Shown: positions 31,004 to 42,269, counted from the first letter of the stretch. The stretch is 64,000 nt of DNA from Centaurea solstitialis (GCA_030169165.1 CM058044.1:46058443-46122442); one strand, 5' to 3'. Notes: generated by a model from the sequence alone, not told the origin. Translations and numbers: made by a program.

Positions 31004-31408
31004 ATGAACATGTCTCATGACACCATGGATGGCAATAGCATGGTCATGCACATGAGTTTCTTCTGGAGCAAAGATGTAGTCATTTTATTCAATGGCTGGC
31101 CAAATGGGCAACTAGGTATGTACATATTGGCTTTAGCCTTTGTCTTTTTCTTTGTGGTTATCGTCGAGTTCTTGTCGGTTTTTCCGGTCGTCAAGCCGGG
31201 GGGAAGTAGTCCGTTTGTCGGTGGGCTGATTCATGCTTTGTTTTATGGGTTTCGGATGGCTCTTGTTTACCTGATTATGCTGTGTGTGATGTCGTATAAT
31301 GTTGGTGTTTTTGTTTTCGTGGTGGCTGGACATGTTATCGGGTGTTTTGTGGTCAAGTATCGGGTGATTTCAAAGGCGGCTCGTAAATCTCAAATGGATC
31401 CTGTATGA
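31004..31408 (+). CDS. COPT: CTR/COPT-type copper transporter, intronless
   Basis: 134 residues, the usual length of plant COPT proteins, which import Cu(I) across plasma or internal membranes as trimers. The N terminus is methionine- and histidine-containing (M1, M3, H5, M8, then MVMHM at 13-17) and leads into the conserved SFFWSKDVVILFNGWP. Three hydrophobic segments follow (about 38-58, 78-98, 99-117). The second carries the MxxxM copper-selectivity motif (M92, M96) and the third a GxxxG packing motif (G109, G113). A short basic tail ends the protein without a CxC motif, which some COPT members also lack. Single exon, TATA box at 30947. An earlier in-frame start is not available. Confident family call; the exact member is not resolved. 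Confidence 0.93.
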   Translation: MNMSHDTMDGNSMVMHMSFFWSKDVVILFNGWPNGQLGMYILALAFVFFFVVIVEFLSVFPVVKPGGSSPFVGGLIHALFYGFRMALVYLIMLCVMSYNVGVFVFVVAGHVIGCFVVKYRVISKAARKSQMDPV

Positions 31409-31756
31409 TTGATTGTGATGTTTGAATTCGAATGGCCTTCAATTTATTGCAATTTCAAATTGTTAGGACAACGAAGATGAATGAATATTTGAATCAAACT
31501 GTACAATTTGGTTTAGTCTTTGGACGGTAGCCTTTTCGGTTTCAGTTATGTTTATATATTTATTGAGGGGTAATCATTTACAACCATATGAAATGTTACA
31601 ATGGTGCAACCTCATCTAAAACAAATTATTTTAGCCCGTTCATTAGATGCTCATCGGTTCTCTTGATGTACATTACTTGATTTTATCAAATTTCTATAGC
31701 ATATGTCGATGCATATAATTGTTTGTATGGTGTATCATGTAAAAGTGATAATCCAT

Positions 31757-31952
31757 ACCAAAGGAGTGTTAGCCTAGTGGTAAGGCTTGGGCACTAGATA
31801 GTGATGAACCTGAGTTCGAGCCTTGGGGGACGCATTATGGAGGTACGGGGGCTTCGACCCCGGGCTGCATGCTTTAGCAGTCGGGCTTCGGCCCAAAATT
31901 GCCGAGGATTAGTCTGGGCCCAATGTGGTATGGGATACCTCTTCCAAAAAAG
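31757..31952 (+). mobile_element. tRNA-derived SINE with 15-bp target duplication
   Basis: Box A TAGCCTAGTGG (31770-31780) and box B GAGTTCGAGCC (31812-31822) form an internal pol III promoter. The body has gggcttcgaccccgggctgc and ends in ccaaaaaag. The 15-bp aaagtgataatccat flanks the element at 31742-31756 and 31953-31967 without a mismatch, so the insertion is fairly recent. Confidence 0.88.
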
Positions 31953-31990
31953 AAAGTGATAATCCATGGACATATATAATATATAGTATT

Positions 31991-32203
31991 AGGTTCAAAT
32001 GAGAAGTTCTAAAAAAAATGAGAAGTAGAGAAGTGATCTCCACCACTCATCCAGTTAATAAAAGCGGCTTTGACCGGTCCCCCCCCCCCCTCAATAATCT
32101 CTACCCTCCCATGAATCGCGTCAACCCGTCCACCGTAACCGAAGATGTGTGGCTGAGATTTGTCCTCACGTTCATAACCAAAATTGAGTTCGCATTTGAA
32201 CCT
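31991..32203. mobile_element. MITE, family M1, second copy
   Basis: aggttcaaatgagaag at the left and the inverse cgcatttgaacct at the right, with gctttgaccggtccccc and cccatgaatcgcgtcaa in the centre, match the copies at 6063-6291 and 47996-48224. A run of 13 C is included near 32080. Confidence 0.8.
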
Positions 32204-32421
32204 GACCCTAGAGTTGCATTGGTTTCACATTAGCTATGGATCGTAAAGGATTATTACTCACTTCAGCTATACGGCTAGGTTCTAATGAAAACTCATTTTC
32301 ATGCGGGCATATTCACTCTGAATATTCATGTATTATTCAAAGTGAATATGTGGCGTCGTCTCGGCTATTCTCTCGTTCATGATGAAATTTGAGTTCGCAA
32401 CCAAACTTCCATGTCTCCCTG

Positions 32422-33135
32422 TGTGAGAATTGGCTTGCCTTTCACCCAAATATGAAGACAAGAAGGAAAGAAAGGAAAAATTCATCAAATATCACTTGAA
32501 ATTCAAATGAGGAGGCAGTGCTATCGGCGGCTTGTATGCGGCTCCCAATCCGCATGCTTAGCCGCCCTTTCATTTTGTTTGGCCATATGGAGTATTTTTG
32601 CTTCATCCCTTGTATGGTTGACAGCACATACCAACTCTCAATTTTATATTAGTAGAAGTCTTACTCCCTTATTTATTTAATATATTTAGGGAGTACCTTG
32701 GAGTTCTATCATCCAATATACACACACGGCTCTAACATATGAATTATGCATATAATTCATTTTCTTCTCTAAGTAGAAAGTAAGCTCAAGAAAAAGCCAT
32801 AGAATTTTCTCTCCATTGTAATCCTTTTGTACATCTCAAGTGTAACTACATCAAGTGATAGTGGATCGGTTCTCGGCGTCCTCCGCCCGTGGTTTTTCCC
32901 GATTTGGGTTTCCACGTAAAAATCTCGGTGTCTCTCTTTACCTTGCTTTATCTTGCATTGTATGGTTAATTGTTGTTGCATATGCTTAGTAATTAGTTCT
33001 CTCGCGTTCATTGATCATATTCCGCTTTTATCTCGTATAAGAACGTAGTTCATTTGTTCTTGGGAAATTTAGTGTTTATAGTGAGGTCCAACTAGTGAGC
33101 TAAATTGTTAGTTGGGTTTCGGTATTTTCACAACA
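32422..33135 (+). repeat. 5' LTR of the copia element
   Basis: 714 bp, TG...CA. Ends in ttttcacaaca just before the primer site. It carries its own transcription start region; a tttatttaatatattta AT-rich block is a possible TATA area (about 32672-32690). Confidence 0.92.
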
Positions 33136-33137
33136 AT

Positions 33138-33150
33138 TGGTATCAGAGCC
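33138..33150 (+). other. Primer binding site of the copia element
   Basis: TGGTATCAGAGCC is complementary to the 3' end of plant initiator methionine tRNA, the common primer of copia elements, and lies two bases after the LTR. Confidence 0.9.
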
Positions 33151-33224
33151 CAAGTTATTTATACCGAGATTTTGTGATCGATAGAAGTTTCGTGGGATTA
33201 TTGATTTGCTAGGCTATTTCATTT

Positions 33225-34271
33225 ATGTCAACGATGAAGTTTGACCTCCCCTTACTAGAGCGAGATACTCGCTATCCCTTATGGAAGATAAAGATGAGAG
33301 ATGTCCTAATCCAACAAAGCTTGCATAAGTGCATTTTGGGTCGGGCATTCATGCCCGGTGCTTGGTCGGAGGAAGACAAAGAATTGAACGATTTAAAAGC
33401 CCAATCACTAATTAGATTACACCTTTCAAACGATGTTTTACAAGATGTTGCGGAAGAGGAAACGTCGTACCAAATTTGGACTAAGTTAGACAAGATGTTC
33501 ATGGAAAAGAGCTTACGCAATAAGCTTCACATGAAGCTTAAGTTATATGCCTTACGTTTATCTGAAGGTGGTTCAATTACGGCCCACCTATCGAAGTTCA
33601 AGGAGATAGTTGGTGATTTGAAGAACCTTGAGGTGAAATATGACGATGAGGATTTGGGTTTGATTTTGTTGTGCTCTTTGCCACCGTCGTTTGGTACGTT
33701 CATGGATACTATCATCTATAGTCGGGATTCCCTCTCTCTTGATGAGGTGTATACCGCTTTGAGCTCGAAGGAGAAGATGAAGGAGATTAATCCCGGTCAT
33801 GAACCAAGGGCCGAAGGATTAAATGCAAGAGGGAGGCCTTTTGAAAAATGCTCGAGTTCATCAAGCAAATCAAGATCAAAATCTCGTGGAAAACCGAGAA
33901 AATTTTGTAACTTTTGTAAACGGAAGGGTCATACCATGGAAGAATGTTTTAAGCTTCAAGCCAAAAACAAAGCCAAGAACAAGAGAACGGGTACCTCCGG
34001 TGAAGCCGATGTTGTTGAGCAAGGTGAAGTCGGATATTGTAATGGTGAAGTCTTGATGGTCTCCGAGGGGATGATGAATACCTCGGAAGAGTGGATTCTA
34101 GACTCGGGTTGTACTTTCCACATGTGTCCCCACCGTAGTTGGTTTCACACGTATGAGAAGGTTCCCGAAGGCGTGGTAATGATGGGGAACAATGATTCTT
34201 GCCCTATCATCGGTAAAGCACGATTAGAATTCGCATGCATGATGGCATCACCCGAACTCTTGGGGACGTGA
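33225..34271 (+). CDS. Copia gag and protease (frame ends early)
   Basis: 348 residues. Residues 1-200 are a gag of the UBN2/retrotran_gag_2 type (YPLWKIKMRDVLIQQSLHK, LKLYALRLSEGGSITAHLS, LLCSLPPSFGTF). A basic serine-rich linker leads to a CCHC zinc knuckle (C228, C231, H236, C241). The aspartic protease follows with catalytic D293 in WILDSGCTFHMC. About residue 330 the sequence leaves the family pattern and stops at 34271. The family pattern resumes in another frame at 34235, so a one-base change near 34217 split what is normally one polyprotein. Confidence 0.85.
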   Translation: MSTMKFDLPLLERDTRYPLWKIKMRDVLIQQSLHKCILGRAFMPGAWSEEDKELNDLKAQSLIRLHLSNDVLQDVAEEETSYQIWTKLDKMFMEKSLRNKLHMKLKLYALRLSEGGSITAHLSKFKEIVGDLKNLEVKYDDEDLGLILLCSLPPSFGTFMDTIIYSRDSLSLDEVYTALSSKEKMKEINPGHEPRAEGLNARGRPFEKCSSSSSKSRSKSRGKPRKFCNFCKRKGHTMEECFKLQAKNKAKNKRTGTSGEADVVEQGEVGYCNGEVLMVSEGMMNTSEEWILDSGCTFHMCPHRSWFHTYEKVPEGVVMMGNNDSCPIIGKARLEFACMMASPELLGT

Positions 34272-37228
34272 GATATGTTCCCGAACTCCGAAGAAATCTC
34301 ATCTCTCTTAGTACCCTTGATCGAAATGGCTATGAATTCATTGGCAAGAATGGAGTAGTAAGGGTCAAGCGAGGAGCACTACTTATGATGAAGGCTCTAA
34401 GAAAAACCGCTAACCTTTACATTTTGCAGGGTCAAACCGTTACCGGTGACGTTGCGGTTGCTTCAAAGAAATTCTCCGATGGTGATCTAACCAAGTTGTG
34501 GCATCTACGTCTCGGTTGCATGAGCCTTGGAGGCATGATCGAGCTAAGTCAACGTGAATTGTTGAACGGCCACAAGGTTACGGATTTGCAGTTTTGTGAG
34601 CATTGTGTGTACGGCAAGACGAAGAGGGTCCGGTTCTCAAGTGGCATCCACACGACCAAAGGGCCACTTGACTACATTCATTCCGACCTTTGGGGTCCGG
34701 CCCGAGTTACTTCTTATGGTGGAGCTTCGTATATGCTCACAATCATCGACGATTTCTCACGTCGTGTGTGGGCGTACTTCTTGAAGAAAAAGAGCGATGT
34801 GTTTGGAACGTTTAGAGATTGGAGGACGATGATCGAGAAGCAATCCGGTAAAGAGGTGAAATACCTCCGAACGGATAATGGCTTGGAATTTTGCTCGGAG
34901 GATTTTAATGCCTATTGTCGAAAGAATGGCATTACGAGGCATCGCACCGTTGCCCACACTCCTCAACAAAATGGTGTGGCCGAAAGAATGAACCGCACTA
35001 TTCTCGAGAAAGTTCGTTGCATGCTTTCTAACTCGAAGATGCCTAAGACTTTTTGGGCGGAAGCGGCTTCTACCGCTTGTTACTTAATCAATCGGTCTCC
35101 ATCGGTCGCTCTCGAGAAGAAGACTCCCATGGAAGTTTGGAGCGGATCACCGGCCGATTACACGAATTTGAAGATTTTTGGTTGCCCGGCGTATGCACGA
35201 GTTGATAACGGGAAGTTAGAACCGAGAGCTATAAAATGCAATTTCCTTGGATACAAAGATGGAGTCAAAGGCTTTAGGCTATGGTGCCCGGAAACAAAGA
35301 AGATCCTTATAAGCCGAGACGTCACGTTTGACGAATCTTCGATGTTGAGTGATTCGCCGCCTCCTACATCCGAACCCATTTCCGAATCTCCGAAAGAGAA
35401 ACCTCCGGTTGAGGTGGAGCTACCTATGGCTCAAACATCAAGCCCCATTGTTACTAACGATTTAAATGCCGCTTCTTCTTCTACCTCTATAGGTGCTCAA
35501 GTGGAAGATGATTCATCATCTCAAACCGTGCCACAAGCGCCCGAACCGTGCATTGCTCGTGATAGGGGAAGAAGGGAAATCGTGCGTCCCGCACGGTACA
35601 CCGAAGAAGCCGATTTAGTAGCACATGCCTTTAATGTAGCGGAGGAAATGGAGGGTACGGTGGAGCCTACTTCTTATAGTGAGGCTATGAAGCTCGATGA
35701 TGCGGATGAATGGTTGATGGCGATGAAGGCGGAAATGGAATCCTTGCTAAAGAGCGGAACTTGGGAGCTTGTTCTTATTCCCAAGGGTAAGAAGGCCGTT
35801 CGGAGCAAGTGGGTCTTTAAGTTGAAGGAAGGGGCCACTCCGGAAGAAAAGCCAAGGTACAAAGCTCGGTTGGTCGCGAAGGGTTATAGTCAAATTCCTG
35901 GCGTTGACTATAACGACATTTTTTCACCGGTGGTGAAACATACGTCCATTCGTGCATTGCTAGGGATGGTCGCGTTCGATGATTTGGAGCTTGAGCAAAT
36001 GGACGTCACGACCGCGTTTCTGAATGGTGAACTTGAGGAAGAGATCTTTATGCACCAATCGGAAGGATTTGTAGTTCCGGGTAAAGAAGGTCACGTGTGC
36101 AAGTTGATAAAGTCTCTCTATGGCCTCAAACAATCTCCTAGGCAATGGTATAAGAGATTCGACGCTTTTGTGACCGCACACGGCTTGTCAAATTCGTCGT
36201 ACGACAGCTGCGTTTACTTCAAGAAGTGTGATGATGGGTCGATTTTGTATTTGCTCTTATACGTAGATGACATGCTTATTGCAGCGAAAGACATGGGAGA
36301 AGTTCAGAAAGTGAAAGACCAGTTAAATTCAGAATTTGATATGAAGGATTTGGGAGCCGCAAAGAAGATTCTTGGTATGGAGATTGTTCGTGACAGAAAG
36401 GCGAGAAAGTTGTACCTTAGTCAAGAAGGTTACGTTCAGAAAGTTCTACGCCGCTTTGGTATGTCTGAAGCAAAGTCTGTCAACACTCCATTTGCGCCTC
36501 ATTTCAGGCTATCATCAGCCTTAAGTCCTTCGACTCAAGCCGATGTTGCCTATATGGCGAGAGTGCCGTATTCTAGTGCGGTGGGATCTTTGATGTATGC
36601 CATGATATGTACCCGACCGGATCTCGCTTATGCAGTTTCGATGGTTAGCAGATATATGGCCAACCCGGGAAAGGAGCATTGGAAAGCCGTTCAATGGATC
36701 TTTCGTTACTTGAAGGGGACGGCGAATTTGTGTTTGCATTTCGGGAGAAATTCTTCGGGGGTACTTGGCTACACAGATTCGGATTATGGCAAGGATATCG
36801 ACAATAGAAGATCCATCACCGGATACGTGTTCACCCTTGATGGGTGTGCTATTAGTTGGAGGGCACATTTGCAACCTACCGTCGCTTTGTCCACAACGGA
36901 AGCAGAGTACTTGGCGGTTAGCGAAGCCGTGAAAGAAGGTGTTTGGCTCAAAGGATTTTTTGGTGAGTTATGTGAGCGCTTGAAGGTCGAAGAGGTGTTT
37001 TGCGACAATCAAGGCGCGGTTCTTTTGACAAAGGATCGAGTGCTTCACGATAGGACGAAGCACATTGACATTCGCCACCATTATATCCGAGAGGTAGTAG
37101 CTAGAGGCGATCTTAAGGTCGTGAAGATAAGCACCGACGACAACGCAGCGGATATGCTAACGAAGCCGCTTCCGGTTGCCAAGTTCAACTTGTGTTTGGA
37201 CTTGGTTGGTGTTGATAAACGAGGTTGA
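34235..37228 (+). CDS. Copia integrase, reverse transcriptase and RNase H
   Basis: 997 residues. Residues 86-125 correspond to the GAG-pre-integrase zinc domain, but read LWHLRLGCMS with C95 where a histidine is expected; C121 and C124 are present. The integrase core has D151, D214 and E250 (HSDLWGP, RTDNGLEF, QQNGVAERMNRTI). Reverse transcriptase has SKWVFKLKEGATPEEKPRYK, EQMDVTTAFLNGELEEEIFM and the YVDD box (LLLYVDDMLIAAKD). RNase H ends the protein (GYTDSDYGKDIDNRRSITGY, LSTTEAEYLAVSEA). All in one open frame. The first methionine lies after the frame break, so by itself this frame has no normal start. Confidence 0.9.
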   Translation: MHDGITRTLGDVRYVPELRRNLISLSTLDRNGYEFIGKNGVVRVKRGALLMMKALRKTANLYILQGQTVTGDVAVASKKFSDGDLTKLWHLRLGCMSLGGMIELSQRELLNGHKVTDLQFCEHCVYGKTKRVRFSSGIHTTKGPLDYIHSDLWGPARVTSYGGASYMLTIIDDFSRRVWAYFLKKKSDVFGTFRDWRTMIEKQSGKEVKYLRTDNGLEFCSEDFNAYCRKNGITRHRTVAHTPQQNGVAERMNRTILEKVRCMLSNSKMPKTFWAEAASTACYLINRSPSVALEKKTPMEVWSGSPADYTNLKIFGCPAYARVDNGKLEPRAIKCNFLGYKDGVKGFRLWCPETKKILISRDVTFDESSMLSDSPPPTSEPISESPKEKPPVEVELPMAQTSSPIVTNDLNAASSSTSIGAQVEDDSSSQTVPQAPEPCIARDRGRREIVRPARYTEEADLVAHAFNVAEEMEGTVEPTSYSEAMKLDDADEWLMAMKAEMESLLKSGTWELVLIPKGKKAVRSKWVFKLKEGATPEEKPRYKARLVAKGYSQIPGVDYNDIFSPVVKHTSIRALLGMVAFDDLELEQMDVTTAFLNGELEEEIFMHQSEGFVVPGKEGHVCKLIKSLYGLKQSPRQWYKRFDAFVTAHGLSNSSYDSCVYFKKCDDGSILYLLLYVDDMLIAAKDMGEVQKVKDQLNSEFDMKDLGAAKKILGMEIVRDRKARKLYLSQEGYVQKVLRRFGMSEAKSVNTPFAPHFRLSSALSPSTQADVAYMARVPYSSAVGSLMYAMICTRPDLAYAVSMVSRYMANPGKEHWKAVQWIFRYLKGTANLCLHFGRNSSGVLGYTDSDYGKDIDNRRSITGYVFTLDGCAISWRAHLQPTVALSTTEAEYLAVSEAVKEGVWLKGFFGELCERLKVEEVFCDNQGAVLLTKDRVLHDRTKHIDIRHHYIREVVARGDLKVVKISTDDNAADMLTKPLPVAKFNLCLDLVGVDKRG

Positions 37229-37442
37229 TGCCCTTCGGGGCGCTCCGGCGGAGGACCACTTTGGTTATTGGTTTGAATAGAGAGAACTTGATCACTTTGT
37301 TATCGCTTGTTTTTCGGGTAGTTGTTTTTGGCTTGAGATGAAGATCGATGGAGTTTGCTTTCGAGTCTTGCTTGGATTGAAGATTATGGTGGAGTTTCTT
37401 TTTCGTTGTGTGCGGTTTTGGTTGAAGTCAAGGGTGGAGATT

Positions 37443-38156
37443 TGTGAGAATTGGCTTGCCTTTCACCCAAATATGAAGACAAGAAGGAAAGAAAGGAAAA
37501 ATTCATCAAATATCACTTGAAATTCAAATGAGGAGGCAGTGCTATCGGCGGCTTGTATGCGGCTCCCAATCCGCATGCTTAGCCGCCCTTTCATTTTGTT
37601 TGGCCATATGGAGTATTTTTGCTTCATCCCTTGTATGGTTGACAGCACATACCAACTCTCAATTTTATATTAGTAGAAGTCTTACTCCCTTATTTATTTA
37701 ATATATTTAGGGAGTACCTTGGAGTTCTATCATCCAATATACACACACGGCTCTAACATATGAATTATGCATATAATTCATTTTCTTCTCTAAGTAGAAA
37801 GTAAGCTCAAGAAAAAGCCATAGAATTTTCTCTCCATTGTAATCCTTTTGTACATCTCAAGTGTAACTACATCAAGTGATAGTGGATCGGTTCTCGGCGT
37901 CCTCCGCCCGTGGTTTTTCCCGATTTGGGTTTCCACGTAAAAATCTCGGTGTCTCTCTTTACCTTGCTTTATCTTGCATTGTATGGTTAATTGTTGTTGC
38001 ATATGCTTAGTAATTAGTTCTCTCGCATTCATTGATCATATTCCGCTTTTATCTCGTATAAGAACGTAGTTCATTTGTTCTTGGGAAATTTAGTGTTTAT
38101 AGTGAGGTCCAACTAGTGAGCTAAATTGTTAGTTGGGTTTCGGTATTTTCACAACA
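37443..38156 (+). repeat. 3' LTR of the copia element
   Basis: 714 bp copy of the 5' LTR with one visible difference. The purine-rich tract aagggtggagatt immediately precedes it. The 3' target copy ccctg follows at 38157. Confidence 0.92.
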
Positions 38157-38389
38157 CCCTGTATATATGGAGGATCATGTGAGAAGTAAACTAATCTGCG
38201 AGATGGGATTTTAATCACCGAAAGGGACTTTGAGGGATGTGCATTTACCGGAGGGGTGGGGTGAACGACGTCGTTCGCCAGAAGGTAGGGTGGAACGACG
38301 TTCGCACGAGGGTGAAAATATTTATCGGAGAAGAGGAATGGTCACGTTCGTTATATACGGTGTGTGTATATATAACAAGGTTTTGATAC

Positions 38390-40520
38390 CCGCGCTTCGC
38401 CGCGAGTCATTACATATATAACGTTTTTTATAATCAAAATTTGAAGTTGTGGACGATTTAAATTTATTGAGATGATTATTAATGAGTGTCATTAACCAAA
38501 TGAGGTAAACCGTAACTTTTACAAATTGAATAATAGAATCGTATTTATTTTTGTTATTGTAATAAAATTTTGATTAATGAGTTTGATTAAATGACGTTTC
38601 TAGCCTTTTTGCTAAAACGTATAAAATGAATAAACATTATAAGTCTAAGGGGGTAAAATGTAACTTCCACAACTAAATTAATTAAAATAATATAAATCTA
38701 TCGTTCATAAGAGAGAAAAATATTTAAAAAATGAAATAAAATACAGAAAACTAAAAGGTATAAAGTGAATAAATATTATAAGTCTAAGAAAGTAAAATGT
38801 AACTTCCACAAATAATATAAATCTACTGTTCATAAGAGAAAAAAAAATATAGGAATTTTTTAAATAATGTATGTATTACTAATTACTAATACTAATAAAT
38901 GTCAATGACCCTACATATAAACATAATAGAAGAGAGTGAAATTTATTCCTCTAGCAAGGTTTTATATCGAGGATTCCGAATATGTAATAATCGAAGAGTA
39001 ATCTTAGAGAGAAGGAAAGCGTTTTAGATGATTTATAAACGTAATAAAAGAGAGTGAAATTTTCACCTCTAGAAATGACTCGTAATCAGGATCCCGAATA
39101 TGTAATTTCAATATAGTGAAGTGGCCGCCCTCGCTCAATTTGGGTTAGTCCTGGATGCTGCGACTCAGGCATTAAAAAAGTATGGATGAAGTATAACCAT
39201 ACTATATATAATAAAAGTTTAATTAAGACCTTTAAAACTGCTCAACTATTTTATTATTATTATTAAAACATTTCAAAGGTATCGATGACATGATTATAAT
39301 GACGTAAATTGTTGAAATTAAAACGTATTTTTTAAACATGTTTTGACGAATATACGACATATGACTAAAACGTAAAATAAACTATAGAAAACTAAAAGGT
39401 ATAAAGTGAATCAATATTAAAAGTCTAAGGGGGTAAATCGTAACTTTTACAATTCGAATTTATTATAATAAAATTTGAATATTAGGCTCATTTCAAAGAT
39501 ATCGACGAAACGATTATAGTGACGTAATTTGTTAAAATTAAAACGGATGTTTTAAACTTATTTTGACGAATATATGACATATGAGTAAAATGTAAAAGGA
39601 AATGTAGAAAACTAAAAGATGTAAAGTGAATCAATATTATAAGTCTAAGGAGCTAAATCGTAACTTTTACAATTCGAATCTATTATAATAAAATTTTGAT
39701 TAATATGTTAGATCAAATGACGTTTGATTAAGACCTTTTTAATTGCTCAACTATTTTGATTAAAACCTTTTTAACTGCTCAACTATTTTTGAATACATAT
39801 ATAATCGTACTATATATAATATACAATAAAATAATTAGATAAAAAATATATTCAATATTAGGCTCATTTTGAAGGATCGATGACACGATTATAATGACGT
39901 AATTTGTTAAAATTAAAACATATTTTTTAAACATCTTTTGTCGAATATACGACGTATGATTAAAACATAAAATGAAATATAGAAAACTAAAAGATATAAC
40001 GTGAATCAATATTATAAGTCTAAAAGGGTAAACCGTAAATTTTGCAATTCGAATTTATTATAATAAAATTTTGCTTAATAAGTTTGATTTAATGACGTTT
40101 TTTACCCTTTTATTATTTTGAGTAATATATAATCGTTATATATGGTATTGAATAGGATAATTAAATCAAAAAATATTCAATATTAGGCTCATTTCGAAGG
40201 TATTGACGACACGATTATAATGCCGTAGTTTGTTTAAGTTGAAACGCATTTTTTCACATATTTTAGCCGGTATACGATATATAGCTAAAATGTGAAATGA
40301 AATATAGGAAACAAATAGGTATAAAGTGAATAAAGATTATAAGTCTAAGGGTGTAAATTGTAACTTTCAAAATTAAATCAATTAAAATAATATGTAGTTA
40401 CAATTCATTAGGAAAAAAAAATTAAATAATCAAATGAACAGTGAAAATAATATTAAAGAATTAAATGAACAGTAAAATAATATTTAAAAATTGCTCAAGC
40501 ACTATGACAAATGTATGGTA
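38390..40520. repeat. Degenerate AT-rich repeat array, element of unknown type
   Basis: A motif agtctaagggggtaaatcgt and its variants recurs near 38641, 38783, 39421, 39643, 40018 and 40342. Each is accompanied by taaagtgaat before it, and several by gacgtaatttgttaaaatta before or after. Copies are 70-80 per cent alike by eye and unevenly spaced (about 150-640 bp). The left edge holds a GC-rich hairpin-like ccgcgcttcgccgcgagtca in otherwise AT-rich DNA, a feature also seen at ends of some plant Helitron-like or other rolling elements. No gene found. Confidence 0.6.
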
Positions 40521-40839
40521 GTATAATAGGGAAGTTTTCTTTTGGCCCTTGAAGTTACAATATGTAAATTATGACCCCCTTAATTAAAAGAATTGATTCG
40601 AAAAATATTAATAAATAGAAAAACAGACAAAAACTACCCCCGACAAAATGGATAGGTTTTAACGTAGTTAGTGATTAATGACTATTTAAAAAAATGTAAA
40701 CCATGAGGATGATTACTAGACTTATCTATCAAAGTTCAATTTCTACTTTTAAAGTTTTCACTAAACCACGAGGGTCAAAATTAGAGTTTACTTTAATTTT
40801 TAATAAATTGATTTAGCCATAAAAATAATCTTCTGATTT

Positions 40840-41125
40840 GATTAGGCTGAGCGTACCATAGGTGTGGTTTTGGCGGCGGAGTGGTGGCGGGCTAGACGGG
40901 CTTAAGTTGCCTATGATACGCCTTCTTACGGTTTCCCTAATGTTTCTCTCTTTCTCTCTCTCCTTATTTTATATATAAAAAATACTAAATAAATGTAAAG
41001 GGTATAAAAGGTTGCGTTGAAATATTAGTGACGGCTTGTGAGTTGGATAGCGGAAAGATGACGTGGCACTGATGTGGTTGTGAAGAGTTAAAACAAGAGT
41101 TTCATGTGGTACTCATGGCCTTATA
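40840..41125. mobile_element. MITE of the 'ggccat' family (tentative copy)
   Basis: Begins near aggctgagcgtaccatagg, has the CT-rich tttctctctttctctctctc core followed by an AT stretch, then gacgtggcactgatgtggtt, and ends near ctcatggcctta. The same plan occurs at 42270-42600, 45240-45502 and 47057-47377. Confidence 0.5.
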
Positions 41126-41154
41126 AGTTCTTATTACATATGATAATTTGTTCA

Positions 41155-41425
41155 AGAGTAAATTACGGATTTGGTCATTGAGTTTGGTGGTTTTACGGAT
41201 TTGGTCCCTAGACTTCACTAATCACGTATTTGGTTCCTGTGGTATACATTTTATGTTGGATTTGGTCTTTGTAGTATGCACAAATTTATTGAATGGTCGT
41301 TAGGTTAGAGGTCCAAATCCTAAAGAAAATGCATACCACCGAGACCAAATCCATAATTAATGAAGTCTAGGAACCTAATTCGTAAAAACCACCAAACTAC
41401 AGTGACCAAATCCGTAATTTACTCT
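41155..41425. mobile_element. MITE with long inverted arms
   Basis: agagtaaattacggatttgg at the left pairs with ccaaatccgtaatttactct at the right, and the complementarity continues (tttggtggttttacg with cgtaaaaaccaccaaa; ggtcc..agacttcactaat with attaatgaagtct). Arms of about 100 bp leave a loop of about 60 bp. Interior repeats ggatttggtc several times. No convincing target duplication. Confidence 0.75.
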
Positions 41426-42269
41426 TTATTCAATAATCATATCAATCACACGTAATTATTGTAAATATTTTTGTTTATCATATATCATTATGTATATTTA
41501 CATTTATACTATCATATAAAATAATATCTTACCTATATTTAGAGTTTATGTTAGCATATGTGATATGTCCAAAAAGTTTAATACTGATATGTAATAGATC
41601 ATATGTTAAACAAAGCTAATTATATTTGATCTAAAATGTATATCTAAAAAATAAAGAAAATTTTTTGAAAAAGATAATGAATGAATAGTTGATATCAATT
41701 CACGGGTGATATTTGATTAAAAGGAGTTTAAAAATTAATTAAAATTAAAAGAATAAATACACCTAAAAACTATAATAAGGTTTTTAATGATTATTCGATT
41801 CAAAATGAAAATTATCATAAACTTTTAAAACGTTTTCTATTTTTGTTTTTGATATTTTTAATTAATAAATTATGTGGTTCACAATCACAACGATAGACAG
41901 ACAACATGACCTATATGACCTTATGTCGTGTCCAAAGTTTTGTGTGAAACACACGGATTGTTTTTTTATTCTTTTATTTAGTTACTGTTATATAATGTCC
42001 TTTTTGATTTTGAGGGATAGTTTTTTTCCAAACAAATTCATTGGACTTTCACCTATAAACCTGGTAAAATAATTAAAAAATCCAAAATTTCAAAGAACTT
42101 CCATATGTTGGACAACAAGTCACTACACAAATTTTTTAAATATAAATCTTTGAACTTTCTAAAACCACTTTCTAAAACCGATTAAAAAGATCCTTAAATA
42201 GAACCAATAGCATATAAGAACATTTTCTTAAGGAAAATTACACCAAAATGAAACCACCTAACCCAAGAA
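41426..42269. other. AT-rich spacer, no gene recognised
   Basis: No domain-bearing frame. The 66-codon frame at 41872-42072 lacks support. Confidence 0.55.

Larger units (their letters stand above)
32422..38156 (+). mobile_element. Ty1/copia LTR retrotransposon, 5.7 kb
   Basis: LTRs 32422-33135 and 37443-38156 (714 bp each, TG...CA) differ by eye at one site: gcgttc near 33006 against gcattc near 38027, a CpG-type change. The target duplication ccctg flanks it (32417-32421, 38157-38161). Order: primer site, gag, protease, integrase, reverse transcriptase, RNase H, purine tract, LTR, as in copia elements. A single frame break lies in the protease-integrase linker. A recent copy, one or two mutations from intact. 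The sequence style suggests the Tork/Tnt1-like group, which I infer and did not test. Confidence 0.93.

Noticed and set aside
31770..31822. Possible tRNA gene (boxes A and B)
   Set aside because: No cloverleaf can be completed around them; flanking 15-bp duplication shows a SINE.
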